Of a stretch of 15,683 bases of DNA, positions 6,274 to 14,375 are shown piece by piece. Below the pieces are notes generated by a model. It was not told the DNA's origin. It made no database searches and saw only the letters and a program-made list of their open reading frames with translations. Position 1 is the first letter of the stretch. Each line of letters starts with the position of its first letter. Source of the DNA: JANXQE01 sp035294005. GTDB taxonomy: Bacteria > Verrucomicrobiota > Verrucomicrobiia > Limisphaerales > UBA8199. The stretch lies in NCBI GenBank assembly GCA_035294005.1, contig DATGLT010000183.1, positions 1 to 15,683 on the forward strand, in the 5' to 3' direction. A program made the translations under genes and the position numbers.

Positions 6274-7314
6274 ATGAATTGCCCAAGTCCTGAGGTGATC
6301 GATTTGCGCAGTGATACGGTGACCAAACCAACGCCGGCGATGCGGGAAGCCATGGCGCGGGCCGAAGTGGGCGACGACGTTTTCGGAGATGACCCGACGG
6401 TAAAGGAACTCGAATCCGAGACCGCTTCGCTCCTGGGCAAGGAGGCGGCGCTCTTTACCGCCTCTGGAACCATGGCCAATCAGCTGGCGATTCGCGCTCA
6501 AACAGAGCCCGGCGACGAGATCCTGGTCGAGGCTAACGCTCACATTTACTATTATGAGGCTGGCGGACCGGCGGCTTTAAGCGGTGTGATGTGCCGATGT
6601 CTCAACGGGGAGCGGGGTATCTTTTCACCAGAAGCAATTGAAGCGGTGATCCGCCCTGTGGACCCGCACTTTCCTCGGACCCGGATGGTGTGCCTTGAGA
6701 ACACGCACAACCGAGGAGGGGGCAAGATTTGGTCGGTTGACCAGGTTAAAGAGGTTGCTGTCGCAGCGCGAAAACATGAGCTGCTAGTGCACCTGGACGG
6801 AGCCCGCTTATGGAACGCCTGCGTGGCGGCCGGAGTTGGCGAAAGAGACTACGCCGCTCCGTGTGACACAATCAGCGTTTGTTTTTCGAAAGGTTTGGGA
6901 GCGCCGGTGGGCTCGGCCCTGGTCGGTTCAGCCGTGGTCATCGAGCGGGCCAGGCGTTTTCGAAAAATGTTAGGAGGCGGCATGCGCCAGGCAGGCATCA
7001 TTGCGGCCGGGGCGCTCTACGCATTGCGGCATCATCGCGCGCGGTTGGCTGAAGATCATTCCAACGCCCGACTGCTGGCGACGGGCCTCGCTGAGATAAA
7101 CGGCCTCGAACTGGACCCGCGAGACGTCGAATCCAATATGGTGCGGTTCCGGGTCAGAACCATTTCCGCCCAACTCCTGGTTAATCGACTGAAAGAACAT
7201 GGTGTGCTCGTCTTGCCGGTTTCAGCAGATACCATTCGAGCGGTTACCAACTTGATGGTCACATCGGACGATATGCGAAGGGCAGTGAAGATTGTCGCTT
7301 CGGTCCTGAATTAA
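6274..7314 (+). CDS. ltaE: Low-specificity L-threonine aldolase
   Basis: 346 residues from the ATG at 6274. The frame opens earlier, but the conserved N-terminus VIDLRSDTVTKPTPAMREAM begins at residue 8, which fixes this start. It is a fold-type I PLP enzyme cleaving L-threonine and L-allo-threonine to glycine and acetaldehyde. Visible family marks are AEVGDDVFGDDPTV (30-43), GTMANQ (65-70), EANAHIYYYEAGG with H90 stacking on PLP, LENTHNRGGG with H145, HLDGARLWNA (173-182), the Schiff-base lysine K206 in VCFSKGLGAPVGS, and GGGMRQAG (234-241). Near the C-terminus, R322 is followed by AVTN where many homologues have VTH. The length is normal. It is convergent with the ABC gene at only 12 bp, and no Shine-Dalgarno site is evident. 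Cytoplasmic, in glycine/threonine metabolism. Confidence 0.95.
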   Translation: MNCPSPEVIDLRSDTVTKPTPAMREAMARAEVGDDVFGDDPTVKELESETASLLGKEAALFTASGTMANQLAIRAQTEPGDEILVEANAHIYYYEAGGPAALSGVMCRCLNGERGIFSPEAIEAVIRPVDPHFPRTRMVCLENTHNRGGGKIWSVDQVKEVAVAARKHELLVHLDGARLWNACVAAGVGERDYAAPCDTISVCFSKGLGAPVGSALVGSAVVIERARRFRKMLGGGMRQAGIIAAGALYALRHHRARLAEDHSNARLLATGLAEINGLELDPRDVESNMVRFRVRTISAQLLVNRLKEHGVLVLPVSADTIRAVTNLMVTSDDMRRAVKIVASVLN

Positions 7315-7326
7315 ACCGTTCAACCG

Positions 7327-9168
7327 CTACGCCTCGCTTCGTTGCGCTTGTTCCTTTGCCGGGATGTGCCTGTACGCGGCCGCCTGAATCCTGTAGAGTT
7401 CTGAATAGGTGCCGCCGAGCGCCATCAGTTCGTTATGGCTGCCGACTTCCACAACCTCCGCCCCGTTCATCACAACAATCAGGTCTGCCATGCGCACCGT
7501 GCTGAACCGATGAGATACCAACAATGTGATTCGACCGTTCCCGTCCTGTTGGGTCTTCCCGTCTCGCGCCGCCGCCGCGAACCTCTCGAAGAGCGCATGC
7601 TCCGTTTCCGCATCCAGGGCAGCGGTGGGTTCGTCCAGGACCAGCAGCAGCGGATGTTCCCGCATAAAACCTCGGGCTAAAGCGAGCTTTTGCCATTGGC
7701 CGAAACTTAACTCCACGCCCGCCGGCCAGGTCTTGCCCAGCTGCGTTTCCAGGCCTGAACCAAGGTTCTGTATCACCTCGTCGGCGCCACCCCGTTCGAT
7801 CGCGGCAGAAACCGCTTTCAGATCTCCCAGCCGGGTCACGTCACCCAGGCCCACCGTATCCCGAGCGCGAAATTCGAACCGGAAAAAGTCTTGAAACGCT
7901 CCCGCAAGCCGGGAACGCCATTCCGTCGCCGGCATCCTCCCGAGGTCTCTTCCGTCAACAAGGATTCGGCCCGAATCCGGCGTGTACATCCTGCAGAGCA
8001 GCTTCACCAGGGTGCTTTTGCCTGCTCCGTTCTCTCCAACTACGGCCACCACGCTGCCTGCCGGCAATTTTACGCTCACGTTTTTCAACGCGGCGCGTTC
8101 GCTGCCCGGGTGGCTGAAGCTGAGATGCTCGATCACGATTCCATCCGATAAGCTTTTTGGAACTTCCACGTCGGCGTGATCGGCCAGGGCAGCCGTGTAA
8201 TCCTCCAGCCATGCAAGGCGTCGCGAGCCTTCCAGCCAAAAACCCCGGAGGAAACCTATCTCCCCGACCGTTGCGCCGATATACGCCGAAAGGCGCGACC
8301 CCGCAGCCAGGACCAGCAGCACCTGGGCTGAAGACCCTTTCATGATGGCAGCCACGAAAACGACGGCGCCGAGATAGCCGGTGCCGAAAACAGTCCATGC
8401 CATCATGTGGAACACAGCGCTCATCCATCGAGCTCTCGAGACGCTCCGATACCAAATGTCCCACGTGCTCCTGCGCAGGTTCGTCAGTTTTTCGCCGATC
8501 CCGGTCACGCGCACTTCCTTGCCGGGAGCTGTTGTGGTCGCTACTTCAAACAGGTGCCTGGCCAGCCGCCGCGCCGGGGCCCCGGCCTCCTCGGCCTTGC
8601 GTTCCGCGCCCGGCCGCCAGCTCGAGGTGAGCACGGTGGGAATTGCAAACAACGCCAGCAACCCGAGAGCCGGGTGAATCGAGCACAGGAGCGCAATCGT
8701 GACTCCCAGCCGCAAAATCCACCCGAACGTCGAGAACAGCGACATGTACATGTGGTCCAGCACGAACACTTGGTCGCGCAACATCGCAAGGCGATCCAGG
8801 TACTCGGGCCGTTCCTGGTGGGCGATAGTCACTGCCGAGGCCTGGAGATCCGCCACCTGCGACTCCAGAGCGATAGTCAACCGGTCTCTGAACCGCCGCT
8901 GGACGCGATCACTAATCACCCTGAGGAACCAGGTGCCCGCGGTTGAAATCCCCAGGCCTACTGCGGCTCCCAGCAGCAACCGGCGGTTTTTTGCAAGAAC
9001 GCCGTCTGCCAGCAGCTTGAGCCATAACGCCATCAACGCGTCCGGCAACGCCGCGAGCAGCGAAAACCCAAGCGCTAATGGCAGCATCAGCGGCTCGGCC
9101 CGGTATCCGCGCTTGAGCGCGCGCCACATCGACGGCAGTGCCGGCGGCATTTCTTCAACCGGTTGCAT
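7327..9168 (-). CDS. ABC exporter half-transporter (permease fused to ATPase)
   Basis: 613 residues from the ATG at 9168. That start overlaps the upstream gene by 14 bp and has GGAG 4 nt ahead; an alternative ATG at 9183 directly abuts GAGGAGG and would add five residues. The N-terminal half holds about six hydrophobic segments of an ABC exporter membrane domain. The C-terminal half is a complete nucleotide-binding domain: Walker A GENGAGKST (378-386), Q-loop FQDF (from 425), signature LSFGQ (487-491), Walker B LLVLDE (508-513) and switch His in LLVSHR (553). The signature has Phe for the second Gly of LSGGQ, while the catalytic Glu is intact. It is translationally coupled to the partner at 9155, so the two probably form a heterodimeric inner-membrane exporter. 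The substrate is unknown; similar FQDF-type pairs often accompany peptide clusters, but none is visible. Confidence 0.9.
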   Translation of the reverse strand: MQPVEEMPPALPSMWRALKRGYRAEPLMLPLALGFSLLAALPDALMALWLKLLADGVLAKNRRLLLGAAVGLGISTAGTWFLRVISDRVQRRFRDRLTIALESQVADLQASAVTIAHQERPEYLDRLAMLRDQVFVLDHMYMSLFSTFGWILRLGVTIALLCSIHPALGLLALFAIPTVLTSSWRPGAERKAEEAGAPARRLARHLFEVATTTAPGKEVRVTGIGEKLTNLRRSTWDIWYRSVSRARWMSAVFHMMAWTVFGTGYLGAVVFVAAIMKGSSAQVLLVLAAGSRLSAYIGATVGEIGFLRGFWLEGSRRLAWLEDYTAALADHADVEVPKSLSDGIVIEHLSFSHPGSERAALKNVSVKLPAGSVVAVVGENGAGKSTLVKLLCRMYTPDSGRILVDGRDLGRMPATEWRSRLAGAFQDFFRFEFRARDTVGLGDVTRLGDLKAVSAAIERGGADEVIQNLGSGLETQLGKTWPAGVELSFGQWQKLALARGFMREHPLLLVLDEPTAALDAETEHALFERFAAAARDGKTQQDGNGRITLLVSHRFSTVRMADLIVVMNGAEVVEVGSHNELMALGGTYSELYRIQAAAYRHIPAKEQAQRSEA

Positions 9169-10954
9169 TGAGCTCCATTCCATCCTCCTCACCCTCGCCG
9201 AAACGGGAGGCTTGCAGTTGAAACATCGTGTGGTAACGCCCTCCACGCGCCATTAACTCGTCGTGAGTGCCGTGCTCGACCACCCGGCCATTCTCCAAAA
9301 CACAAATCCGGTCCGCGTGGCGGACGGTTGAGAAACGGTGAGAAATGAGGATCGTCGTGGCCTTCCTTGTCGCCTTGAGCAATCGATCAAAAATTTCCGC
9401 CTCGCCGCGCACGTCCAGTTGAGCGGTGGGCTCATCCAGAAGCACCAGCCCGGCGCCGAGTTTCACCGCGCAGAGGGCTCGGGCAAGCGCGATTCGCTGC
9501 CATTGGCCGCCCGACAGGTCGGTGCCGCCGGCATATCCCTTCGATAGCGGAGTATCCAGGTTGGCCAGGCCCGCGGCACCGGCTGCTACGAGGGCTTCCT
9601 GGATCACATCGTCGGGCGCTCCACCGGGCGCAACGTTTTCCCTGAGCGATAGTTCAAACCGGATGAAATCCTGGAACACAGCGGTGATCCGATGGCGCCA
9701 GGATTCCACATCGAGATCCCTCAAATCGACCCCGTCTATCTGAATGGCTCCCGCCTGGGGGTCGTACAATCGGCAGAGTAGTTTTGCCAACGTCGTTTTT
9801 CCCGCGCCGTTCTGCCCCACAACGGCAAGGGAGGTGCCTGCTGGGATCACCAGGCTGAACCCATCAAGCACGCATGCGTCGGTGTTGGGATACGAAAACT
9901 TAAGGTCTTTGAAACAGATCTCCCGCGCCGGCATGCCAACGGCCGGCTCGTTCCGGAGCGGCAAGGCCCCCGCTGTTTCCATCGGCTTCTTTAATCGCGC
10001 CACGGCTCCAACCGGCGCCGACGCGCTGTCCAGCGCCCAGGATAAACCGCCGAAGCCAATCATGCTTGTGGCCGCCGCCGCGCTCGCAAACGTGACGAGT
10101 TGAGACAACGAAAGCGCTCCTTTGGCCGCGTCCAGGGCCAGGGCCGAAAAGACGGCGACATTCGCCGCAACCACGATCAACACACTCCAGGCCACCGGAC
10201 GTTCACGCAACCGCGTGGCACGCCATTGCAGCTCAAACAGCTGACGCCGCCGCGATTTGAACCGGTCCACGGTCCATGAACTCAGCCCGAAGAGCCGCAA
10301 CTCCTTTGCCGCGGGGGGATCCACAGCCAGCCGATAAGCGTAGTCGGCGTGACGCTGGGCTTCGCGCACTTCTTCCGTGTTGCGATCGCGCCACACCGCG
10401 CTTTCACGCAGCAACCAATGCGTTGCAAACCATGCTCCCGCCAAAACCAGCGGCGCCCACCAGGAATAGCCCGCCAGCAGGATCGACGCAGCCAGTCCGC
10501 CTGCCATCTCAACCAGGCCTGAAGCGATGAACCCCATGGAGATATTTAAAGGCGGCCCTGTGATCCCCAAATCAAAGTCCCGTGCCATCGTCAGATCCGT
10601 TGTCAGACTCGGTTCCTCCAAATGTCCTATTCCCGGGGGGCGCACGCAGGCAATCGTCAGCTGATCGTACAGCCACGCCGCGGTTTGGCTCCCAAGGTTG
10701 CTGGCGATCGCGTTGTGAAGCGGAGAAAGCACCTGCAAAAGCACGAACACCACACCGACCAGCGCCAGGGGCATCCACAGGCTTGTTCCGGTTTGCAGCG
10801 CGCCGATGAGCACGCCCATCGTCACTGCAAAAGCCGCCGGCATCAGGCCGCGCAGGATCAGCACTGCCCACCACGCGCAGGCCAGCGGCTTGTTCGCTTG
10901 CTGCAGCGCGCAGAAGAACTTCCAGTTATTGCTGGTACGCAATCTTTTGAGCAT
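9155..10954 (-). CDS. ABC exporter half-transporter, upstream partner
   Basis: 599 residues from the ATG at 10954. An in-frame TGA three codons upstream rules out an extended start; no strong Shine-Dalgarno site is seen. Residues 20-310 contain hydrophobic segments of the exporter membrane domain (for example 28-52, 62-76, 140-180, 255-275, 285-305). Residues 345-580 form the nucleotide-binding domain: Walker A GQNGAGKTT (380-388), Q-loop in AVFQDFIRFEL (425-435), canonical LSGGQ (480-484), Walker B LVLLDE (503-508) and switch His in ILISHR (539). All catalytic residues look intact, so this half should hydrolyse ATP. Its last codons overlap the start of the second half-transporter, whose Shine-Dalgarno sequence lies inside this gene. 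The pair probably pumps an unidentified lipid, peptide or drug-like substrate out of the cytoplasm. Confidence 0.9.
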   Translation of the reverse strand: MLKRLRTSNNWKFFCALQQANKPLACAWWAVLILRGLMPAAFAVTMGVLIGALQTGTSLWMPLALVGVVFVLLQVLSPLHNAIASNLGSQTAAWLYDQLTIACVRPPGIGHLEEPSLTTDLTMARDFDLGITGPPLNISMGFIASGLVEMAGGLAASILLAGYSWWAPLVLAGAWFATHWLLRESAVWRDRNTEEVREAQRHADYAYRLAVDPPAAKELRLFGLSSWTVDRFKSRRRQLFELQWRATRLRERPVAWSVLIVVAANVAVFSALALDAAKGALSLSQLVTFASAAAATSMIGFGGLSWALDSASAPVGAVARLKKPMETAGALPLRNEPAVGMPAREICFKDLKFSYPNTDACVLDGFSLVIPAGTSLAVVGQNGAGKTTLAKLLCRLYDPQAGAIQIDGVDLRDLDVESWRHRITAVFQDFIRFELSLRENVAPGGAPDDVIQEALVAAGAAGLANLDTPLSKGYAGGTDLSGGQWQRIALARALCAVKLGAGLVLLDEPTAQLDVRGEAEIFDRLLKATRKATTILISHRFSTVRHADRICVLENGRVVEHGTHDELMARGGRYHTMFQLQASRFGEGEEDGMELNATG

Positions 10955-10960
10955 GGTATG

Positions 10961-11020
10961 TCAGGCTTGAACCCGAACTGCCGCGCCGCTTTGGCAGGAT
11001 AGGGGATCCTCGAAATTCAT
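10961..11020 (-). CDS. Possible 19-residue leader ORF ahead of the ABC genes
   Basis: Reads MNFEDPLSCQSGAAVRVQA and stops 6 bp before the ABC start, in the same frame. No well-placed Shine-Dalgarno site is present (the nearest GGAG is too far upstream). It could be a leader peptide for translational control, or chance. The remainder of the gap to 11236 contains no better candidate on either strand. Confidence 0.15.
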   Translation of the reverse strand: MNFEDPLSCQSGAAVRVQA

Positions 11021-11236
11021 GAGAACTTAGTAACTCCAACCCGGGCCCGAGGAAAGTGCAAAGCTAATGAGCCTCATCAGGCCATGTCACTGAACACAGG
11101 AACTCGAGGAGGCGATGATTTGTTCAAGAAAAGTTTTAATCTTTGGGAATAAATCGGCCTCTCCTCCGGTTTGTAGTGGTGAACGGACGGCACGTTGCCG
11201 CTCCTGCAAAGTCGGGAAAGCAAGATCACGCGAATT

Positions 11237-12196
11237 ATGTCTGAGTTCATCCAACAAAACCACGATCACGACGGCGTTGACCGCAGGGGTTTCCTCAAAT
11301 GCATGGCCTGGGCCGGCACGGGCGTCCTTTGGACTCTGTCCGGCGGGGTTCTTCGGTCACAGACCCTCAGCCGGGCTGCCGATGCGGCAGACTTGTCTGC
11401 CAGGGGCGATTTCAGCTTCGTTCAAATCAGCGATAGCCACATCGGGTTCAACAAAGAAGCGAACAAAGACGTGACCGCTACTTTGAAGGAAGCCGTTTCC
11501 AGGATCAATGCGCTGCCCAACACTCCCTCGTTCATGTTGCACACCGGCGACTTAACGCACCTGGCCGAACCTGAAGAATTCGACACCTTGAATCAGGTGC
11601 TCAAAGACTGCAAAACACGGCAGGTGTTTTGTGTTCCCGGAGAACATGATGTTTTGAATGATAATGGCAAACAGTATCGAGAGAGGTTTGGCACGGAATC
11701 CAAAGGCAACGGCTGGTACAGTTTTGATCACCACGGCGCGCATTTTGTCGGTTTGGTCAATGTGATGGATATCAAGGAGGGCGGGCTTGGAGTTCTTGGA
11801 CAGGAACAACTCGAATGGCTCAAAAGCGATCTCAGCGATCGCTCGGCCAGCACGCCCATCGTGGTGTTCGCTCATGTGCCTCTTTGGGCGGTTTACCCGA
11901 AATGGGGCTGGGGAACCGATGACAGCGAACAGGCGCTGAGTTATTTGAAGCGCTTCGGGTCCGTTACCGTGCTCAATGGGCACATCCACCAGATAATCCA
12001 AAAGGTGGAGGGCAACATTACGTTCCACACCGCAATGTCCACGGCCTTTCCGCAGCCTCAACCTGGAACAGCACCCAAACCCGGTCCCATGAAAGTCCCG
12101 GCCGAAAAATTGCGCAGTGTTCTGGGAGTCACGACGGTCAATTTCGTGCAAGGCCGGAACACGCTGGCGGTTGTTGATTCGCCGTTAGCCGGGTGA
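11237..12196 (+). CDS. Tat-exported metallophosphoesterase
   Basis: 319 residues from the ATG at 11237; starting here places the twin-arginine signal DRRGFLKCMAWAGTGVLW at residues 15-32, as expected for folded export. The mature part is a calcineurin-like phosphoesterase with its metal-binding motifs in order: DSH (D66, H68), GD in LHTGDLTH (D105), GEHD (135-138, where many families have GNHD), FAHVPLW (H213) and NGHIH (H249, H251). GEHD at this place is, as I recall, normal for a subgroup of Tat-exported phosphoesterases. The dinuclear centre would hydrolyse a phosphoester in the periplasm; the substrate is unknown. A cytochrome c gene follows 75 bp downstream in the same orientation, suggesting joint export and possibly a shared redox- or phosphate-related role. 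Confidence 0.9.
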   Translation: MSEFIQQNHDHDGVDRRGFLKCMAWAGTGVLWTLSGGVLRSQTLSRAADAADLSARGDFSFVQISDSHIGFNKEANKDVTATLKEAVSRINALPNTPSFMLHTGDLTHLAEPEEFDTLNQVLKDCKTRQVFCVPGEHDVLNDNGKQYRERFGTESKGNGWYSFDHHGAHFVGLVNVMDIKEGGLGVLGQEQLEWLKSDLSDRSASTPIVVFAHVPLWAVYPKWGWGTDDSEQALSYLKRFGSVTVLNGHIHQIIQKVEGNITFHTAMSTAFPQPQPGTAPKPGPMKVPAEKLRSVLGVTTVNFVQGRNTLAVVDSPLAG

Positions 12197-12271
12197 TGTT
12201 TCAGCGGGGCAGGGGAACTATTTGGCGCGCTTTTTTAATGCGCAACTCTGTTTAGAACTAATTCGCATCAC

Positions 12272-12625
12272 GTGAGATCGAAGTTTCAAGCTGCCATTAC
12301 TGTTCTAGGACTCGCGCTCGGGTTTGTTATTAGTCCGTCATTATCCAGCGCCTCAAAGACCGAGTGTAGAAGCCCCGAGCCCCAGGCCCCTGGCACTGAA
12401 CAGAAACCCGGGCGCGACCTTTATGAGAAAAATTGTTCGCATTGCCATGGCGAAGACGCCCGCGGCGATGAAGGCCCGAGTCTGCACAATCTCGAACTCA
12501 GCGACGGGGGTATCGCCAGGCGGATCCGCGACGGGATCAAGGGAGAAATGCCCAGGTTCGCCAGCAAGCTCAGCGAAGCCGACATTGGAGCAATCATAGG
12601 CTACCTGAGAACCCTCCGCGAGTGA
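12272..12625 (+). CDS. Small c-type cytochrome (monohaem, class I)
   Basis: 117 residues from a GTG at 12272; the start is supported by an immediate signal peptide (RSKFQAAITVLGLALGFVIS, with cleavage probably near residues 26-28). The mature protein is about 90 residues with one haem-attachment site, CSHCH (55-59), preceded by GRDLYEKN as in cytochrome c domains. Met93 in GEMPRFASKLSEADI is the likely distal haem ligand, and the last helix IGAIIGYLRTL is typical of cbb3/class I folds. It should carry electrons in the periplasm. It lies 75 bp after the phosphoesterase gene in the same orientation and is probably co-transcribed. Its electron partners are not in the window. Confidence 0.9.
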   Translation: MRSKFQAAITVLGLALGFVISPSLSSASKTECRSPEPQAPGTEQKPGRDLYEKNCSHCHGEDARGDEGPSLHNLELSDGGIARRIRDGIKGEMPRFASKLSEADIGAIIGYLRTLRE

Positions 12626-12765
12626 ACTACTCGTAAAGTCCGGTCGCGCTGGTGCCTCGCGATAAGCTAAACCGTTGCGCGATATAAGCCTCGGTTCCGG
12701 GGACATTATCCTCCCTGAGCAATTGAATTTCTTATGCCCCTTTTGTGTCTATCTACTGGAAGGTT

Positions 12766-12930
12766 ATGGACGCAAAGCTTCAAGAGATCATGCAGCGGCT
12801 TAATCGCAGACTGGTCGACGCCAGGAGGTTCCAGGTGACCATAGCCAGGCGAATCAGCAAAATGCAGGACGACCTCGATCGGATAAAAGGAAATAAACCG
12901 AGTCGAAGGAAAAGGACGCCTGAAGGATAG
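12766..12930 (+). CDS. Small basic helical hypothetical protein
   Basis: 54 residues from the ATG at 12766, preceded by GGAAGG 2 nt upstream; the same frame opens at a GTG at 12745. It is one long amphipathic helix (KLQEIMQRLNRRLVDARRFQ through RRISKMQDDLDRIKG), possibly a coiled coil, ending in a lysine/arginine tail (KPSRRKRTPEG). The heptad-like spacing of Leu, Ile and Met argues for a real protein. Function not recognised; binding to nucleic acid or a partner helix is possible. It follows the cytochrome gene by 140 bp but has no evident link to it. Confidence 0.5.
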   Translation: MDAKLQEIMQRLNRRLVDARRFQVTIARRISKMQDDLDRIKGNKPSRRKRTPEG

Positions 12931-12939
12931 GTTCAGCCG

Positions 12940-13113
12940 CTACTCGCTACCCTGAACGGAGCTTTCTTTTTCGCAGGCTCCCCGATCCGCGGGAGGGGTG
13001 CGCTTGCCGCCGGGCAACGATTTGCTGAGTCCGGCGGGGCCATTGTCCGGGCCCCGTTGACCTCGTTTGCGGCCGATGGTTGTTCGGGCCGTCTTCTGCG
13101 GGCCAGCTTTCAT
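12940..13113 (-). CDS. Possible 57-residue basic ORF downstream of the DUF5335 gene
   Basis: Starts at the ATG at 13113 and ends in TAG at 12940-12942. It lies 46 bp after the DUF5335 stop in the same orientation, so it could be co-transcribed. It is rich in Gly, Pro, Lys and Arg (TTIGRKRGQRGPDNGPAGLS) with almost no hydrophobic residues, which would mean a disordered, nucleic-acid-like basic peptide if real. No Shine-Dalgarno site, and the opposite frame is also open, so chance is a serious alternative. Confidence 0.25.
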   Translation of the reverse strand: MKAGPQKTARTTIGRKRGQRGPDNGPAGLSKSLPGGKRTPPADRGACEKESSVQGSE

Positions 13114-13159
13114 TGCATCGTGTTAACTATCGGTGAGGATTCCGTGCCTGCGCAGTTCC

Positions 13160-13654
13160 TCACTCGGCCCTCGTTGTAGGTTCATGGCAATGCACCAGAA
13201 TCCGCGTGCGGTCCAGAGCCTCGATTTCCATTTCGTTCTCGTTAAGGGCCGTAATGCGGTTGGTTGCCGGGATGAGTTTTTGAACGTGGTCTGAAGTCTT
13301 GTCGCCCGCGCTGATGGCGGTAACGCGCTGCTGCAAATCAATGCTTACCCCCTCGAATGGAAGCCCGTGCACTTCCAACCGGGAAGTTTGGTTCGGTTCG
13401 AAGACTTCTATATCTGAGTTCCACCCATCGTGTTCGGCGCTGAAATCAGCAAGGAAATCCTGCCACTGCTCGCGCGCGATTTCGCGTGGAAAATTGCCAT
13501 CTGAGGTTGAAAACTTCCGATGCCGCTCCTGTTGCCCTGAGGGCGCGCCTGACGTCGCGGCAGTAGTCTGGTTGCCGACGCGAGTCCGGCCAATAAGCAC
13601 TCCACGCGTGCCTTTGCCCGTTGCCTTGCTGGTTTCTCGGCTGCTGTCTTTCAT
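13160..13654 (-). CDS. DUF5335 domain protein with N-terminal extension
   Basis: 164 residues. The start is strongly supported by GGAGGA (13658-13663 on the complement) 3 nt before the ATG, the best ribosome site in this part of the window. Residues 57-155 match DUF5335, a small uncharacterised domain: the opening REIAREQWQDFLADFSAEHDGW (57-78), DIEVFEP (81-87), the LPFEGVSIDL strand (98-107), a central AISAGDKTSDHVQKLIPATN segment (113-132) and the closing EMEIEALDRTRILVHC (141-156). As I know the family, members normally begin almost directly at the REI-x-REQW motif, so the first 56 residues here, basic and Ser/Thr/Gly-rich, are unusual and probably disordered. Function is unknown; the protein is probably cytoplasmic. 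It has no catalytic motif and no membrane segment. Confidence 0.8.
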   Translation of the reverse strand: MKDSSRETSKATGKGTRGVLIGRTRVGNQTTAATSGAPSGQQERHRKFSTSDGNFPREIAREQWQDFLADFSAEHDGWNSDIEVFEPNQTSRLEVHGLPFEGVSIDLQQRVTAISAGDKTSDHVQKLIPATNRITALNENEMEIEALDRTRILVHCHEPTTRAE

Positions 13655-13796
13655 TGCTCCTCCAAATTCTGTGTTTCTTGATTCATTCTCGTCCCAATGA
13701 TGCGCCGCTCAAGTGATGTGGTGACCCTATTTGGAAGCAGGCGGTCAGGCCGATTCCGCTTTTGGATGGGGCCAATACCCGGTTGCGCAGCCGGAT

Positions 13797-14375
13797 TCAC
13801 AACCCCTTGAGGATTTGCTCAATTTGACGCCGGTGGATGCCCAGGTGTAAAGCGGCCAGCGCGTGCCAGCCCTCGGCATTCAACTCGCCGAACCACGGAT
13901 GCTCATAGGTGGCCTCGGTTTGCAGGTTCGATGGTTCGGCAACCGCCGCCAGGAGCTGATCGCAGGACGCGTCAAACTCCTTCACGGAGGCAATCGTCGC
14001 TCCTGGCCGCGGCTTGACCTTAGCCGTGCTGGCTTTGCCTTGCGGGATGACCCCCTTCAACAACTGGCAAATGACCATTGCTACCTGGCTTTGCACGATT
14101 TGAAGGTGGTCAAGCGTCATGAACACTGACCAATACCGGCTGCTGTCTTCGACGCCGCGGATCCGCTTGATCAGAACGCGCTTCGCTCCCGAGTTCTCAT
14201 CCAGCCCACCGGCCAATTCCAGCACGTTCCGGCGCTCGCGCCGGAATACCTCGTTGAATGCCGCGCGAGTGCCGGTTCTCAATCGCCATCCGAAAATCAC
14301 TCTCGCCGCCATGAGCTCCAGTTTTGGCAGCCCGCTGCCGGGAGGCGCAAGGTTCGGTTCCGAAGATTCCTTCAT
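13797..14375 (-). CDS. DUF1569/DinB-like four-helix protein
   Basis: 192 residues from the ATG at 14375. The frame stays open to 14534, and an in-frame ATG at 14435 has AAAGGA 6 nt upstream, but its extra 20 residues look non-coding. The protein resembles the DinB/DUF1569 superfamily of metal-binding four-helix bundles, many of which are thiol-dependent or stress-linked enzymes. Visible candidates for the three-His metal site are MTLDHLQIV in the middle and LHLGIHRRQIEQIL at the C-terminus. Other recognisable stretches are LPKLELMAARVIFGWR, RVLIKRIRGVEDSSRYWSVFM and YEHPWFGELNAEGWHALA. The conserved C-terminal HRRQ helix is intact. Single gene, no obvious operon partner; the catalytic activity is unknown. 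Confidence 0.8.
   Translation of the reverse strand: MKESSEPNLAPPGSGLPKLELMAARVIFGWRLRTGTRAAFNEVFRRERRNVLELAGGLDENSGAKRVLIKRIRGVEDSSRYWSVFMTLDHLQIVQSQVAMVICQLLKGVIPQGKASTAKVKPRPGATIASVKEFDASCDQLLAAVAEPSNLQTEATYEHPWFGELNAEGWHALAALHLGIHRRQIEQILKGL

Noticed and set aside
11115..11474. 119-residue frame with GAGGAGG 2 nt before its ATG, overlapping the phosphoesterase start
   Set aside because: The ribosome-site match is good, but most of the frame is an off-frame reading of the well-supported phosphoesterase, and the first 40 residues show no domain or signal.
12225..12246. GCGCGC and GCGCAA around a T-run after the phosphoesterase gene as a terminator
   Set aside because: The T-run is in the loop rather than after the stem, pairing needs a bulge, and the cytochrome gene follows closely.
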